This document shows, piece after piece, positions 11,570 to 21,912 of a stretch of 64,000 nt of DNA. A program made the translations under genes and the position numbers. The notes under the pieces are model-generated. The model was not told the DNA's origin. It made no database searches and worked only from the letters and a program-made list of their open reading frames with translations. Source of the stretch: Zasmidium citrigriseum (taxonomy: Eukaryota; Ascomycota; Dothideomycetes; Mycosphaerellales; Mycosphaerellaceae); contig NHNW01000012.1 of assembly GCA_002786025.1 (NCBI GenBank), positions 744,001 to 808,000 on the forward strand. Reading direction: 5' to 3'. Position 1 is the stretch's first letter, and each line of letters begins with the position of its first letter.

Positions 11570-12838
11570 ATGCACCTGACCGTCGCTGCCCTCTCGACGC
11601 TCGTCACACTCGCTGCCAGCCGCTCGACGACAACCCGGGCCTCCTGCCCGTGTGGTTGGACCGTCAACGCCACCAGGGCGCCTGAGGGATGGGCTCAGTT
11701 TACTGAGATCTTCGAGAGCGACTTCATCCACACCGCCGACTTGGAAACTGACGATGACGGCACGTGGATACCTCAAAAATACCAAATGCCACGAGCGGGA
11801 ACGAGAGGACCATACGGAAAGGAAGCGATGGTCGAGAACGTTGTCACCAACTCCAATGGCCGCCCCCACGAATGGAATGGTCCTGGCCCCAATGGTACCG
11901 ATCCAGGCCTTCAACTCTGGGTGAAAAGTCATGTCGTCGACCCATTTGACTACATCGTAAACCCCATGGTGCCCATTGCCGAGATTGTATCGGCTCGCGA
12001 CGACATTCTTTACGGCAGCTTTCGCATTGGGATGCGGACGAGCCAGGTCCCTGGCACTTGTGGCGCCTTCTTCTTCTATAGGGATGACTCGGCTGAGATT
12101 GACATGGAGTTCCTCTCGAAAGATCAGCCCCTCAAGGACAAGGAAAAAGGCTTCGTCAATCTGGTTCTACACACGCCCGAGAGCAAGGAAGTTGGATACG
12201 TCGACCCGACCTCTCCGAATTCTGATAACCACACTCTCGCCTTCAACCCGGGCATGGGATTCCACGAGTACCGCATCGACTGGCTTCCCGACCGAGTTGA
12301 CTTCTTCGTCGACAACAAGTGGCTCACTACCATGCGTGAGAATGTCCCCAAAACGCCTGGCCGCATCCATGTCTCGCACTGGTCGGACGGCAACAATGGC
12401 TGGAGCGGTGGTCCACCTGACGAGGATGCATTGATGACGGTCACCTACATCAAGGCGTACTTCAACTCTTCAGACGAGGATGTGGTCAAATCGTCCACGG
12501 CAATCTGTCGGAACAGCCATGCAAGCTGGCCTAAGAGTGCCTGTCACATTCCTGATCAGACTGTCCCGCCAGAGCCTGCTGGAGCTTTTGGGAATGCAAC
12601 GGCGAATACGTGGTTCTTCACTCTCGACATGGCGCACGTGAATGAGGATGGGACGCCGAAGGAATCGGCTACGCCCGATCCCCGTGCACATAAGTCTGAT
12701 GCCAACTCGATGAAGGACTTGGGAATGCCCTCGTTTCTGTCAGTATCGAACCCTTTTCTTTACTCAATCATCGGCTTGATCTTGACCGGGATCTTGGCAT
12801 GGATGCATGCTGCTGTTGGGCAGCGGATGCCTGATTAG
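11570..12838 (+). CDS. GH16-family beta-glucanase/transglycosylase-like protein, membrane-anchored
   Basis: Probable cell-wall glucan enzyme of the secretory pathway, 422 aa, single exon. A hydrophobic signal peptide occupies about residues 1-17. The catalytic domain carries the GH16 signature E176-I-D-M-E180, where the first Glu is the expected nucleophile and the second the acid/base. The surrounding jelly-roll motifs (FRIGMRTSQVPGTCGAFFFY before the site, FHEYRIDWLPDRVDFFVDN after it) match the concanavalin A-like fold. Several N-glycosylation sequons are present. A predicted membrane segment (FLYSIIGLILTGILAW) lies close to the TAG stop. The start at 11570 was chosen because it begins the signal peptide and has a CACC context; the open frame extends further upstream into the leader. 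The reading frame continues after the stop (next entry), so the annotated C-terminus may be truncated. Confidence 0.85.
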   Translation: MHLTVAALSTLVTLAASRSTTTRASCPCGWTVNATRAPEGWAQFTEIFESDFIHTADLETDDDGTWIPQKYQMPRAGTRGPYGKEAMVENVVTNSNGRPHEWNGPGPNGTDPGLQLWVKSHVVDPFDYIVNPMVPIAEIVSARDDILYGSFRIGMRTSQVPGTCGAFFFYRDDSAEIDMEFLSKDQPLKDKEKGFVNLVLHTPESKEVGYVDPTSPNSDNHTLAFNPGMGFHEYRIDWLPDRVDFFVDNKWLTTMRENVPKTPGRIHVSHWSDGNNGWSGGPPDEDALMTVTYIKAYFNSSDEDVVKSSTAICRNSHASWPKSACHIPDQTVPPEPAGAFGNATANTWFFTLDMAHVNEDGTPKESATPDPRAHKSDANSMKDLGMPSFLSVSNPFLYSIIGLILTGILAWMHAAVGQRMPD

Positions 12839-13039
12839 AAGCTCGGCATTTACGCAGCGATCATCTACGGAGTCCAGGGCTATGACAAGTACTGTTCCAC
12901 GCAGGAGGCACCATCGTATTGGGGACAGCGCATCACCCTGGTGTGTACCATTCTGCTTTGTTATGGGATTATCAGGGAGGCATGGTCGCATTCGAAGTTG
13001 TTGTACACGTTGGTGCAGGGACGTGCTGTTGCGAATTGA
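12839..13039 (+). other. Coding-like in-frame extension after the GH16 TAG
   Basis: Directly after the TAG at 12836-12838, the same frame stays open for 66 codons up to TGA at 13037-13039. About two thirds of its codons end in G or C, as in the gene itself. The product would contain a second hydrophobic segment (ITLVCTILLCYGII) after a short IYAAIIYG stretch. This looks like the lost C-terminal part of a multi-span membrane region, or a readthrough product. No intron fits: the only GT...AG pair around the stop is about 24 nt apart. Positions 13040-13415 hold nothing I can name. Confidence 0.45.
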
Positions 13040-13415
13040 TGCTCATCTTGACGCATAGGTGTTTTGGGTGATTGAGGGAGACACAGAGATTGTTATGTGT
13101 TATTGATTGATAGATTGCGTATTGGAATTTGAACGGACCGGTCTTGTTGGTCTGGACATTGCTGCATGTTTCGTCTACATTCGACCACTCGTAATCGATC
13201 CGCAAGAGAAGTCGAAGTCTCCTTGCTCTTGCTGTCTCGTTTTAATGGGCGTTTCCGCTGTCTCAAGCCCTGCACCTTCGCCATGTGGCGTAATAGCTTC
13301 GTCGGCAATGGTTCTTGGAAATCTGGGAGCTCTGACTGGCGTTCAATGAAAGCCACAAGTCTCATTCATCACAATAGCGCTACTAGAGCAACAACGATTG
13401 TCCAGTAACCGCTGT

Positions 13416-14171
13416 TCAGACTCCCGACAGCTCGCCTTTGGGTTGGGCTCGACTTGGCGGTTGATTCTCTCCTTCGCTCGTGGTCGGGTCTGCCATTGTC
13501 GGGCCAGTCTGCTCACTTGACTTGGTGTCCACATTCGGTATCGACAACTCGGCCTCCTGCTCCTTCTTCTTCTGCTTCTTCTCTTCCTCAATCTCCTTCT
13601 TCTTTTGGTTCAGCGCCTTGCGCGCCGCATCTAGCTGGTCTTCCTCCATCGGCGGCTCGAGACCGAATCCCTTCCACTGCTCGCGCCATTGCGAGTTCAG
13701 ACCGTCGAGCATCTTTTGCTGCAGAATGTCAGCACGGACGTCCAAAATCGTTCTAGACTGTGCAAATGGGGTTCAAGGGTGTAAGAGCAAGCTCATATAC
13801 AGTATGCGCTCTCTGCTTCTCAATCGACGGATCTCCCTCAGGCACCGAATCGCCATACACGCGAGGCATATCGTCGAGGATCGGGAAGCATTCTCGGAGG
13901 TACGACTTGGCGTGGAAGTAGTCCCGAGTGCATAGCGACCGGAGCTGCCATGCGTGGACTTGGAGGAGACGTGGGCATGCGAAGTCGGAGATGAGCTCGC
14001 GGCACAGGTCATCCGCTTGCGACTTTTGCTTCGCTTTGTAGAGCTCGTGCGCTCGCTGGAGGATTCGTTAGGTTCGGGGTATCCTGCGATGCGGCGCGGC
14101 GTGGCACGTACCAGGAATTTGGTCTGGAAGAAGCGGCTGTGGTTGGATGTGGTAGGGGCGTCGCGATCCAT
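13416..14171 (-). CDS. Hypothetical protein, three exons, alpha-helical with charged C-terminus
   Basis: I do not recognise this protein. Model of 218 aa: exons 14171-14112, 14055-13801 and 13757-13416, introns of 56 and 43 nt, all in phase 0. The spliced frame runs smoothly across both junctions (TKFL to RAHELYKAK, and QRAHT to SRTILD), which supports a real gene. The N-terminal 130 residues look helical and repeat-like (LCRELISDF, HAWQLRSLCTRDYFHAKSYL), reminiscent of TPR-type helical pairs but too weak to call. Residues about 150-185 form a Lys/Glu-rich helix or coiled coil (NQKKKEIEEEKKQKKKEQEA). The tail is polar and probably disordered. There is no signal peptide or membrane segment. 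Confidence 0.7.
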
Positions 14172-14477
14172 CTTGCGTTTGTGGGTGTTGAGCTAGTGCG
14201 ATGGTCGAGAGCGTCAGGGGTCCACCGGTAGGTGATGATGTGGTTGTAGTTGTGGTTGTGGTGGGCAGAAAAGAAAGGAAAGAAAGCAATCGGAAAGTCA
14301 CAGGAAGATGCTGGGCGTCGAAGGAAGAGCATTTGCATTCACCTACACAAAGCCGTCGCTCGTCGAACCCTTGAATTCAATGCCATGTATCTTCGCCGAC
14401 TTCTTCAAGTCTGAGTCTGAAGTCACCCTCTTGCTGTCTTGTCAATTGTTGTGCTGAGACGCTGTGCAAAAAGTAAC

Positions 14478-14752
14478 GATCAGCCAAAAGCAAAACAATC
14501 AGCGGCGCCTCAGGGAGTCGAACCAGAGGCAAAGACAAAAAGAGAACCTCACAGCTATGAGAAACTCAGGGAGAAACTCAGGAAGCTGTGAGGACAAGAG
14601 TCGAAACGCGCTTAGTGACGATGGACCGATCGTTGTTATCTACGGTAGCTGGTCTTGCAACTCAGCTACCGTGGAGGTATCGTTAGCTCGGTCATCACTA
14701 TTGTTTTTGCTCTTTTGTGTGATTGGCCAAGGAAATGTTTTGATATATGTAG
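14478..14752 (-). repeat. Structured Pol III-like repeat, copy A
   Basis: Read on the minus strand, this copy has in order: a TATATC stretch, a CCAAT-type motif (GGCCAATC), an A-box-like TGACCGAGC, two hairpins, a B-box-like GGTTCGACTCC and a short T-run. The first hairpin pairs 14639-14651 with 14663-14675 (13 bp including one G-U). The second pairs 14547-14556 with 14584-14593 (10 bp). The element is homologous to 15157-15403 along its whole length. It does not fold as a tRNA: the sequence next to the T-arm-like end (AGGCGCC) has no partner upstream, and the A-to-B box distance is about 170 nt. It may be an unnamed noncoding RNA, a tRNA-related SINE or a decayed pair of Pol III genes. Confidence 0.6.
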
Positions 14753-15156
14753 GTTGGATTTGGGGATTGCCGGGGTTGAGCCGATCGACTTGTGGAATTT
14801 CTGGGGATTGGATCGAGGAACGGGACTTGGGGTTTGCGGGGATGTTGGGGTGGTTGCTGGATGGAATGGAGTCTGCAAGAGTTCGTCAGCGTGGTGAATG
14901 ATGTGTCGATGTGGACGTCGCATGAGATGTGGTTACCATGTGTCGCTGTGACGCAGTCGGGTTCGGAGATGGGCAATGCTACTGCTGTCGCAATCCTACT
15001 CTTCCCAGTGACCAGAGCAAAGGTCCAACGATATCGCATCATATGAGCGAATGCAAACATGCGCTGAGCATACACGATCTTCCAATCGATTGAGGTACGA
15101 TCGCATGCTTATCAAAAAGGAATCGGGATTCGGCGATCGATTGAACTCGCAAGTCA

Positions 15157-15403
15157 CCCAAAAAGCAACACAATGCGACACCGACAGGGACTCGAACCCA
15201 AAGCCGAAGGCAAAAGGCAAAAAGAGAACCTTATAGCTATGAGAAACTCAGGAAGCTATAAGGGCAAGAGTCGAAACGCGCTTAGTGACAATGGACCGAT
15301 CGTTGTTTTCCACGGTCGGAACCGTGGAGGTATCGTTAGCTCGGTCATCACTATTGTTTTTGCTCTTTTGGTGATTGGCTAGGGAAAAGTTTCGAAATAT
15401 AAA
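15157..15403 (-). repeat. Structured Pol III-like repeat, copy B
   Basis: Second copy of the element at 14478-14752, same orientation, about 0.4 kb apart. It retains the TATA-like stretch (TTTATATTTC), the CCAAT-type motif, the A-box-like TGACCGAGC, the B-box-like GGGTTCGAGTCC and a TTTTT run after it. Its hairpins are 15309-15316 with 15321-15328 (8 bp, CGGA loop on the plus strand) and 15229-15238 with 15254-15263 (10 bp). In the second hairpin two base pairs that are C-G in copy A are T-A here, on both arms, so pairing is kept while sequence changed. The 3' flank (CGGTGTCG) resembles a serine tRNA acceptor end but no matching 5' strand is present. Confidence 0.6.
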
Positions 15404-16196
15404 GGTCGTCTTTGCACGCTGCCGAAGTGGGACCGGGGGGACTTTGGAGCGCTGGCTGGGAAGAGGAGTCGAATCCATCTCTTTCGTGCTGCATCACGGG
15501 TATTCTTTCTTGCTGCATCTTATGCGGCCTGCAAAATTCCTATTAGCCTGAAAATGTATTTGTTAAGATTAATGGGCTATTTTGGGATACCAAGTGTTAC
15601 TCCCATGGGCTCACGCTTTTGAACGTATGCAGCGGATCATGAACTTTGCGACGGAGGCTTTCAAGGACCTGCGATCTTAGAGCCTCATACGTCAGATGTT
15701 CGCATCCATCGTGATCAACCCTCGATAGTCACATGGGCCATCAGGGGCAACTGAGATCAGTTTTTGTTGGCATCCATCTCTCGTTGCTCAAGGCTCCTAC
15801 TCGGTCGATGTCGCGACGCTGATGAACCAAAGTAGGCTCATTCAGATCTCTGACATAATCACGATGTATATGCACAATTTCAAAGAGTTTGAAGTAAGAT
15901 GTAATACTTTCTCTTCAGAACAAGTGTTTTTGTCAACAGATGAAGTCGGGCTGCACTTTCGCGGAAGCTCGGGAATTGACGTCTCTTGCGCAAGTCCGTG
16001 CACTGATGCGAGCTGGTACCTCTCACGAAACAACCTCCAGCCACGGAGAGCTACCACACATGCACCATCATCACAAACCCTCAGTCTTTCGCCCTGTACA
16101 GTAGACCGCGCGTGCCATTGGATCTTGTATTCCGTCGCTGCAGCCTCTCTCCAGCTGCCAACCCAAGATCCAGCTTGATGCCCGCGGCTAGGCATC

Positions 16197-19100
16197 ATGT
16201 CAGACAACGGTAATGACAACACCAACGCCAGAATGACGAAGACAAGTCGTACTGACATATCTTCAGAGCACGCTATTCTTAATCTCAGCCCGGACGAGAA
16301 GCGCGCCTTCGCCTACCTCTTCAACCAAGCCGACAAAGACCAGCTCGGCGTCGTCACGGGCGAGAACGCCGTCTCCTTCTTCGAACGCACCCAAGTATCC
16401 CCCAACGTTCTCGGCGAGATATGGCAGATCGCGGATACCGAGAATCGCGGCTTTCTATCCAAGCCAGGCTTCTGCATGGTCTTGAGATTGATTGGACATT
16501 ACCAGGCGGGAAGAGAACCAACGAGCGAGCTGGCGTTTAAGCCGGCCCCTGTACCCAAGTTTGAGGGCCTTCAGATACCTGGTGTGGGAGGTCCTGGCAG
16601 TGCGAGCGGAAGTGCTATACCTAGTCCAACGACGGGCAGCTTTCCTCCCAATCCGCTCCAGCCGCAATTATCTGGCCAAGCGCCCATTCGAGTGCCTCCG
16701 CTAGATCCGCAGAAGGTCCAGCAGTATTCGAGCTTGTTTGAAAGATCAGGAACACAAAATGGGCAGATGGATGGTGCTACAGCGAAGGCCATATTTGAAA
16801 GAGCTGGACTCCCGAATGATGTGCTTGGACGGATATGGAACCTCGCGGATCGCGATCAGAAGGGCGGTTTAGATCAGACTGAGTTCATCGTCGCTATGCA
16901 TCTCCTGACGAGTATGAAGACGAGAGCGATGACTGCACTGCCCAATGTATTGCCGCCCGGATTCTACGAGGCTGCTGCGAGACGAGGCGGCCCTCCCAGC
17001 AGACAGGCATCAGGACAGGCCGCCATGCCACGACAGACTACTGGACCCGCCGTTGGAGCTATTGGATCCGTGCCCCGGACGCAAAGTCCGCTTGCAAGGC
17101 CAGCAGGCTATGGAACTCCACCTCCCATGTCGGCTCAGACGTCGGGAACGCCATGGTTGATCACACCAGCGGAGAAGGCCAAGTTTGATCAATTCTTTGC
17201 CTCAATAGACACCCAAGGGCGCGGCGTCCTCACTGGCGAGCAGGCCGTTACTTTCTTTTCCGACTCACGACTGTCCGAAGAAACTCTCGCGCAAATCTGG
17301 GATTTAGCAGATATCAACAGCGAGGGACAGCTCAACAGGGACGAATTTGCCGTGGCCATGTATCTAATCCGACAGCAGCGTGGCCCAAATCCTCCTCCAC
17401 TCCCAGCTTTCTTGCCACCACAGCTGGTGCCTCCCAGTATGCGCAAACAACCGCAGCAACCCCAGCAATCGACTGCACCGGCTTTCGACAATGCAGCCAA
17501 CTCCTCGAACATGCCAAAGTCGGCGGCCGATGATCTTTTTGGTCTGGATCAGCCATCTCAGCCGCAAGCTCCGACTCTTCAACCGCAGGGTACTGGCGCT
17601 AGTGCGTCAAAAGACCCTTTCAGCGGAGGCTCTCCTGCCAGTCCAAGCAGTCCAGCACGTTTTCAGCCTCAGCCGCAACAGCCGGGGAGCATGTTCAAGC
17701 CATTCCAGCCAACCTCTGCTTTCGGGGCGAGCCTGGCGTCTCAGAACACAGGCGGTTCTGTAGGCTCCAACCAACCCCGTAGTGTTCCCCAGCAACCTGC
17801 ACCATCCGCATCAGATGATCTTCTTGGCGATAACGAGACACACGCCGCTGAGAGTAGTAAGATTACGAATGAAACAACCGAGCTTGCGAACATGAGCAAC
17901 CAGATTGGCAATCTGCGTTCGCAGATGGAGCAGACACAGGCGAAGAAGAGCGCGAACCAGGCCGACCTCACAGCAACCAACAACCAGAAGCGTGATCTTG
18001 AGCTTCGATTGCAACAATTCCGGACGCAGTATGAGCAAGAAGTGCGGACAGTCAAGGAGCTTGAGCAGCAGCTGGCCGAATCTCGCGAGTCCACGAAGAA
18101 GCTCGGCCAGGAGCTTGCGATGCTGGAAGGTACATACCAGGACCTTCAAACACAGCACCAGAACGTCTCACAGGCCCTGCAGGCTGACCAGCAAGAGAAC
18201 GCGGCGCTGAAGCAGCGCATTGCGCAGATCAACACTGAGGTCGCAAGTCTAAAGCCAGAGATCGAGAAACTTAAGATGGACGCGAGACAGCAGAAGGGAC
18301 TTGTCAGTATCAACAAGAAGCAACTCGCCACAAATGAGGGCGAGAGAGACAAACTTCAATCAGAGAAGACTGAGCTAGAAAGAGAGGCCTCTGAGCGTGA
18401 AGAGCAGGCGCGAGCGGCCCCTTCTGTTGCCGAACCCGTGTCCAGCCCGACTCCAGCATCCACTGTAGCCAGTCCGGGAGGCACCCTTCATTCGTCCAAC
18501 CCATTCTTTAGGAAGGCCAGCAATGATGGCGCTCGAAGCTCTCCTCCCCCGACAGGGACTGCTTCTGGTCCGACACCTAGCGCTTTCGATGCTCTGTTCG
18601 GACCGTCTGCTGCTTTCGCGCCTTCAGGCCAGGCAGGAAGCCGTACAGGTACTCCACCTGCCACGAGCTTCATCGGCCGTTCAATGCCAGTTGCAGCCGG
18701 GGCAGCCGCAGGCGCAGTGGGGGGAGCAGCAGCAATGGGCATGTCAGACTCAATCCAGAGCGTCTCTTCCGTTGGTGAGCCAACTCCATCTGCCACGCCG
18801 CCGCTCTCAGAACAGGCCAAGGAGAGCCCTCAAGCAGCCGAGCCCCCGCCTCCACCAGAGAGTAGGCAGTTCACAGCGTCTCATCTACCTGTGGGAAACG
18901 TTGACGGGAAGACGGAAGAAGATGCCAGCTCTACTATGGCCATTCCTCCCGCAAGCAGAGCTGGTTTCGATACTCCAAAGGATACAATCTCGTCTGCCGG
19001 AGATACAGCTACGCCTCCGCACATGCCCGGTAGTTTCATCGAGGATCCCAAGCCAGAGACTGCAGCGCAGGAGGGCTTGCCCGGCGCCTTTCCCCCTGAT

Positions 19101-20429
19101 ACGTTCCAATCGACAAATGCCACACCAGTGCCGACGACATTAGAAGCGCCGGCAGCTGCAAAGGACGATTTTGACTCAGCATTTGCCGGTTTTGGTGAGA
19201 ATGACAAGGCGAAAGAAGCAAGTAAGGAGAATGAGGACCCGTTTGGAGCATCCAATCAGCCACAAGCGTCTTCATCGGAGTTTCCTCCCATCCAGAGTCT
19301 AGAGCCGGACGATGAGTCTGATAGCGAGGACGAAGGTGGCAAAGGCTTTGACGACAACTTCACGGCGGCGTCGCCGCCCCGGACTCAGACCGCAGGATCG
19401 TCAGTCCAGCCGTCGTCAGAGCCGCCTCAATATGGTGCAGCAACTGCTAGTAGCTCCACTGCTCCGCCAGGATACGGTGAAAGCGATAAACCATCACATG
19501 GAGGATCTGGAGAGCGGACGCAAGATAATCAGTTCGATCCCAAGTTTGGTGGGCTACTGCCCGCGAGAGAAGATCCAACCAGCCCGCCACCACCAGACGA
19601 GGGGCCGACGGCATCAGCAACCACGGAAGAGATAGCGCCCGAGCCAGAGACGAAGCAGAATGCCTTCCATACGCCAACTGCAAGCACTGCCCAGCCTAGT
19701 AGCTCTGCGCAGCCGGCTCCTGCCAAGAATGCTTTCGACGATTTTGACGCGTTTGATGATCTCGCCGAGGCGAAAGAAGCAGACAAGAGCGGTGACTTCG
19801 ACTTCGGAGAGCAAAGCACAGAGTTCAACCCCACCTTTGACTCTCCTGCAGCCAGCATGACGAACACAATGACTTCGTCTCAGCAGACTCCGGTGGCAGC
19901 ATCGCGCAGCATCAACCAGGCAGAGAGCAATGGATTCAGCAACTTCCAGCCTACGCTCTCGACCAGCAACACGTTCGGCAGTACTAGCAGTGCCGCCAAC
20001 AGCAGCATCCAGCAAACGCCCCAGAATGTGCAGCACGACTGGGACGCGATATTCTCAGGCCTTGACAACTCGAAACCGGTCGACACTTCCCTCGCAAGCG
20101 ATCCATGGGGACCGTCGGAGCCCGCCAATACCAATGGCACGAGCAGCGCGACGACACGTCCCACTACCATTGAGAACTTCCCTCATCCTCCACCACCAGC
20201 ACCTGTTTCCAAGCCGGAGCGAGGAGGTGCCATCACTCCAGGAACAGAGCATGATGATCCCATTTTGAAGCGTTTGACGGGTATGGGCTATCCGAGAAAG
20301 GATGCTTTGGATGCGTTGGAGAAGTATGATTACGACATCAACAAGGTGAGTACCTATTTTCACAACAGATCTTAGACTCTTGCTGATGACATTGATCCAC
20401 AGGCCGTTGATCACTTGACCAGTACTTAA
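16197..20429 (+). CDS. EDE1: EH-domain endocytic scaffold Ede1
   Basis: Early endocytic scaffold and ubiquitin-binding protein at cortical patches (Eps15 family). Three EH domains lie at about residues 37-105, 175-245 and 327-396 (unspliced numbering), each with the EF-hand-like D-x-D/N-x-x-G loops and the VLGEIWQIAD-type core. A Gln/Pro-rich linker follows, then a long coiled coil at about 552-741, a low-complexity acidic tail with NPF and DPF motifs, and a C-terminal UBA domain (LKRLTGMGYPRKDALDALE). The last intron is 20346-20402 and the final exon 20403-20429 restores the UBA end (NKAVDHLTST). A 57-nt segment 16210-16266 has a GTAATG donor, a TACTGAC branch point and a CTTCAG acceptor; removing it gives the compact N-terminus MSDNEHAILNLSPDEK, typical of the family. 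With it removed the protein is 1372 aa; retained, it stays in frame at 1391 aa. Confidence 0.92.
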
Positions 20430-20640
20430 AGTACTTTAATTCCCCCAGGAAGCGTAGCATTCGTTACTTGTTGCAAGCGATGGTAATCAGCTCCTTTAAT
20501 CGAGGAGCCTATCAATAGTCTGTCGCCAGTGTTCATCTAATCTGTAAATACCAGTGCGCGCACAGAAGGAAGAATGAATCTTTCCCATAAGTTTCATTTC
20601 GTCCGAGCTACATTCTCCGTTAAGCCTCCACGCTCTCCCA

Positions 20641-21912
20641 TCACAAATAATTCCTCGGATCCAACCCCTTCACCTTGGCACTTCTCGCCTCCCCGTCAAA
20701 CACAAACTCACTCACCAACTTGCCCGTCCCGGGTGCATTCTGAATCCCCCAACACGTATGTCCCGCCGCCATGACCTCCCCTTCAACGCCCGTAAACCCC
20801 ACCAAGGGCGCACTCGAGCCCTGCACACTAGGTAAATAACACGCCTGTCTTACCGTGACTTCCCCATCTCTCAGCTCATCAGAAATACTCCCCACAAAGT
20901 CCACGATATCCTGACATCGACTCTCGTCGACTTGGACTTCCGGGCTCGTGGCGGGTAAGGGGACGAGATGGTCTCCCTCGCCACAGGCGTAGACTTCATT
21001 GAAGGGGCGGGCGTAGATTTCGGGTGTTACGATTTGGCCTGCGTGGGTTTTGTTGCGGGGGAATTTGGAGGGGAGTTTAATCTGTGTGAAGAGGGCGTAG
21101 GCGGAGACGGGGCGGGAGGGTTTTATCGTTACGCTGTGGGCGCGGAGGGCGGAGATGGGGGCTGTTGGGTAGATGGAGCGGGTCCAGGGGCCAGAGGCGA
21201 TTATGAGGTCTGTTGCTTCGATTGTGGTTTCGGAGTTGGATGGGGAGGTGGTGTAGGTTATGCTTTGGACTGAGGAGCCGTCGGGGGTGTAGTTTATGGA
21301 TTTTACGGGGGAGTTTTCGTGGATTTCTACGCCAGCTTCGCGCGCGAGGGATGCCATGCTTGTTGTGAATTGGTAGGGGTGGACTTGGGCTGTTGTGGAA
21401 GGGTCGCCCATTTCGTCGTAGGCGCGGAGAGAGTCGGGGGCTACCCAGTCGAGGTCCTTTGGGACGCCTTGGGCTCGCAACTTCGCCAGGGCGTCTTTAC
21501 TCCTCTTTTGTAGACTGACGCTCTCCTTAGACTCCGCATTGCCATTCATCTCCCCATCCTTTCCTTCCACGCTATCCTTCTCTTTCCTCTCGGGCAGATT
21601 CCTCCCCACGCAATCCACTTGTCCGCAATGCACAGCCCGATATCCCCATCTCTCCTCTCCACCATGTTCTTTCGCGAGCTCTTTGTGGAGCTTGTAGCTC
21701 AGTGGGACTATACTGCTTGGATATGCCCAAAGAGCTAGTAGTCCTCCTGCTTTGCCTGATGCGCCGCCTGCGATCTTGCTCGCTTCGAGGAGTGTGATCT
21801 TGTGCTTGTTCGGATCGTAGGATGGGTGTCGAGTGAGGAAGTATGCAGAGGTACAACCTATGATACCGCCGCCGATTATGACTATGTTCTTCTTGCCATC
21901 GTCGTTGGCCAT
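20641..21912 (-). CDS. FAD-dependent oxidoreductase, Tda3-like (DAO family)
   Basis: 423-aa flavoprotein of the D-amino-acid-oxidase-type (DAO) superfamily, single exon. The Rossmann FAD motif GGGIIG is at residues 14-19, followed by the second signature GGASGKAGGLLALWAYP. The C-terminal part has the flavin-closing region (GEVMAAGHTCWGIQNAPGTGK). The closest described relative I recall is yeast Tda3, a putative oxidoreductase linked to late-endosome-to-Golgi traffic; its substrate is not known. The ATG at 21912 is preferred because it begins just before the FAD motif; the frame is open further upstream to 22149, but that part looks like a leader. Strand composition changes sharply inside this gene, being C-rich in the coding strand at about 21490-20960 and G-rich on either side. 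Confidence 0.85.
   Translation of the reverse strand: MANDDGKKNIVIIGGGIIGCTSAYFLTRHPSYDPNKHKITLLEASKIAGGASGKAGGLLALWAYPSSIVPLSYKLHKELAKEHGGEERWGYRAVHCGQVDCVGRNLPERKEKDSVEGKDGEMNGNAESKESVSLQKRSKDALAKLRAQGVPKDLDWVAPDSLRAYDEMGDPSTTAQVHPYQFTTSMASLAREAGVEIHENSPVKSINYTPDGSSVQSITYTTSPSNSETTIEATDLIIASGPWTRSIYPTAPISALRAHSVTIKPSRPVSAYALFTQIKLPSKFPRNKTHAGQIVTPEIYARPFNEVYACGEGDHLVPLPATSPEVQVDESRCQDIVDFVGSISDELRDGEVTVRQACYLPSVQGSSAPLVGFTGVEGEVMAAGHTCWGIQNAPGTGKLVSEFVFDGEARSAKVKGLDPRNYL

Larger units (their letters stand above)
14172..16196. other. Intergenic region holding two structured repeats
   Basis: Between the minus-strand orphan and EDE1 there is about 2 kb without a supported protein gene. Two related copies of a structured element sit at 14478-14752 and 15157-15403 (separate entries). 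A further B-box-like sequence (GGATTCGACTCC, read on the minus strand) lies at about 15463-15474 but has no tRNA body around it. From 15480 to 16196 I see only the EDE1 promoter and leader. Confidence 0.55.

Noticed and set aside
14478..15403. Interpretation of the repeat pair as ordinary tRNA genes
   Set aside because: The T-arm-like and acceptor-like 3' ends have no matching 5' strands, and the A-to-B box distance of about 170 nt is too long without a plausible anticodon arm.
15463..15474. Third B-box-like sequence
   Set aside because: No homology to the two repeat copies around it and no tRNA fold.
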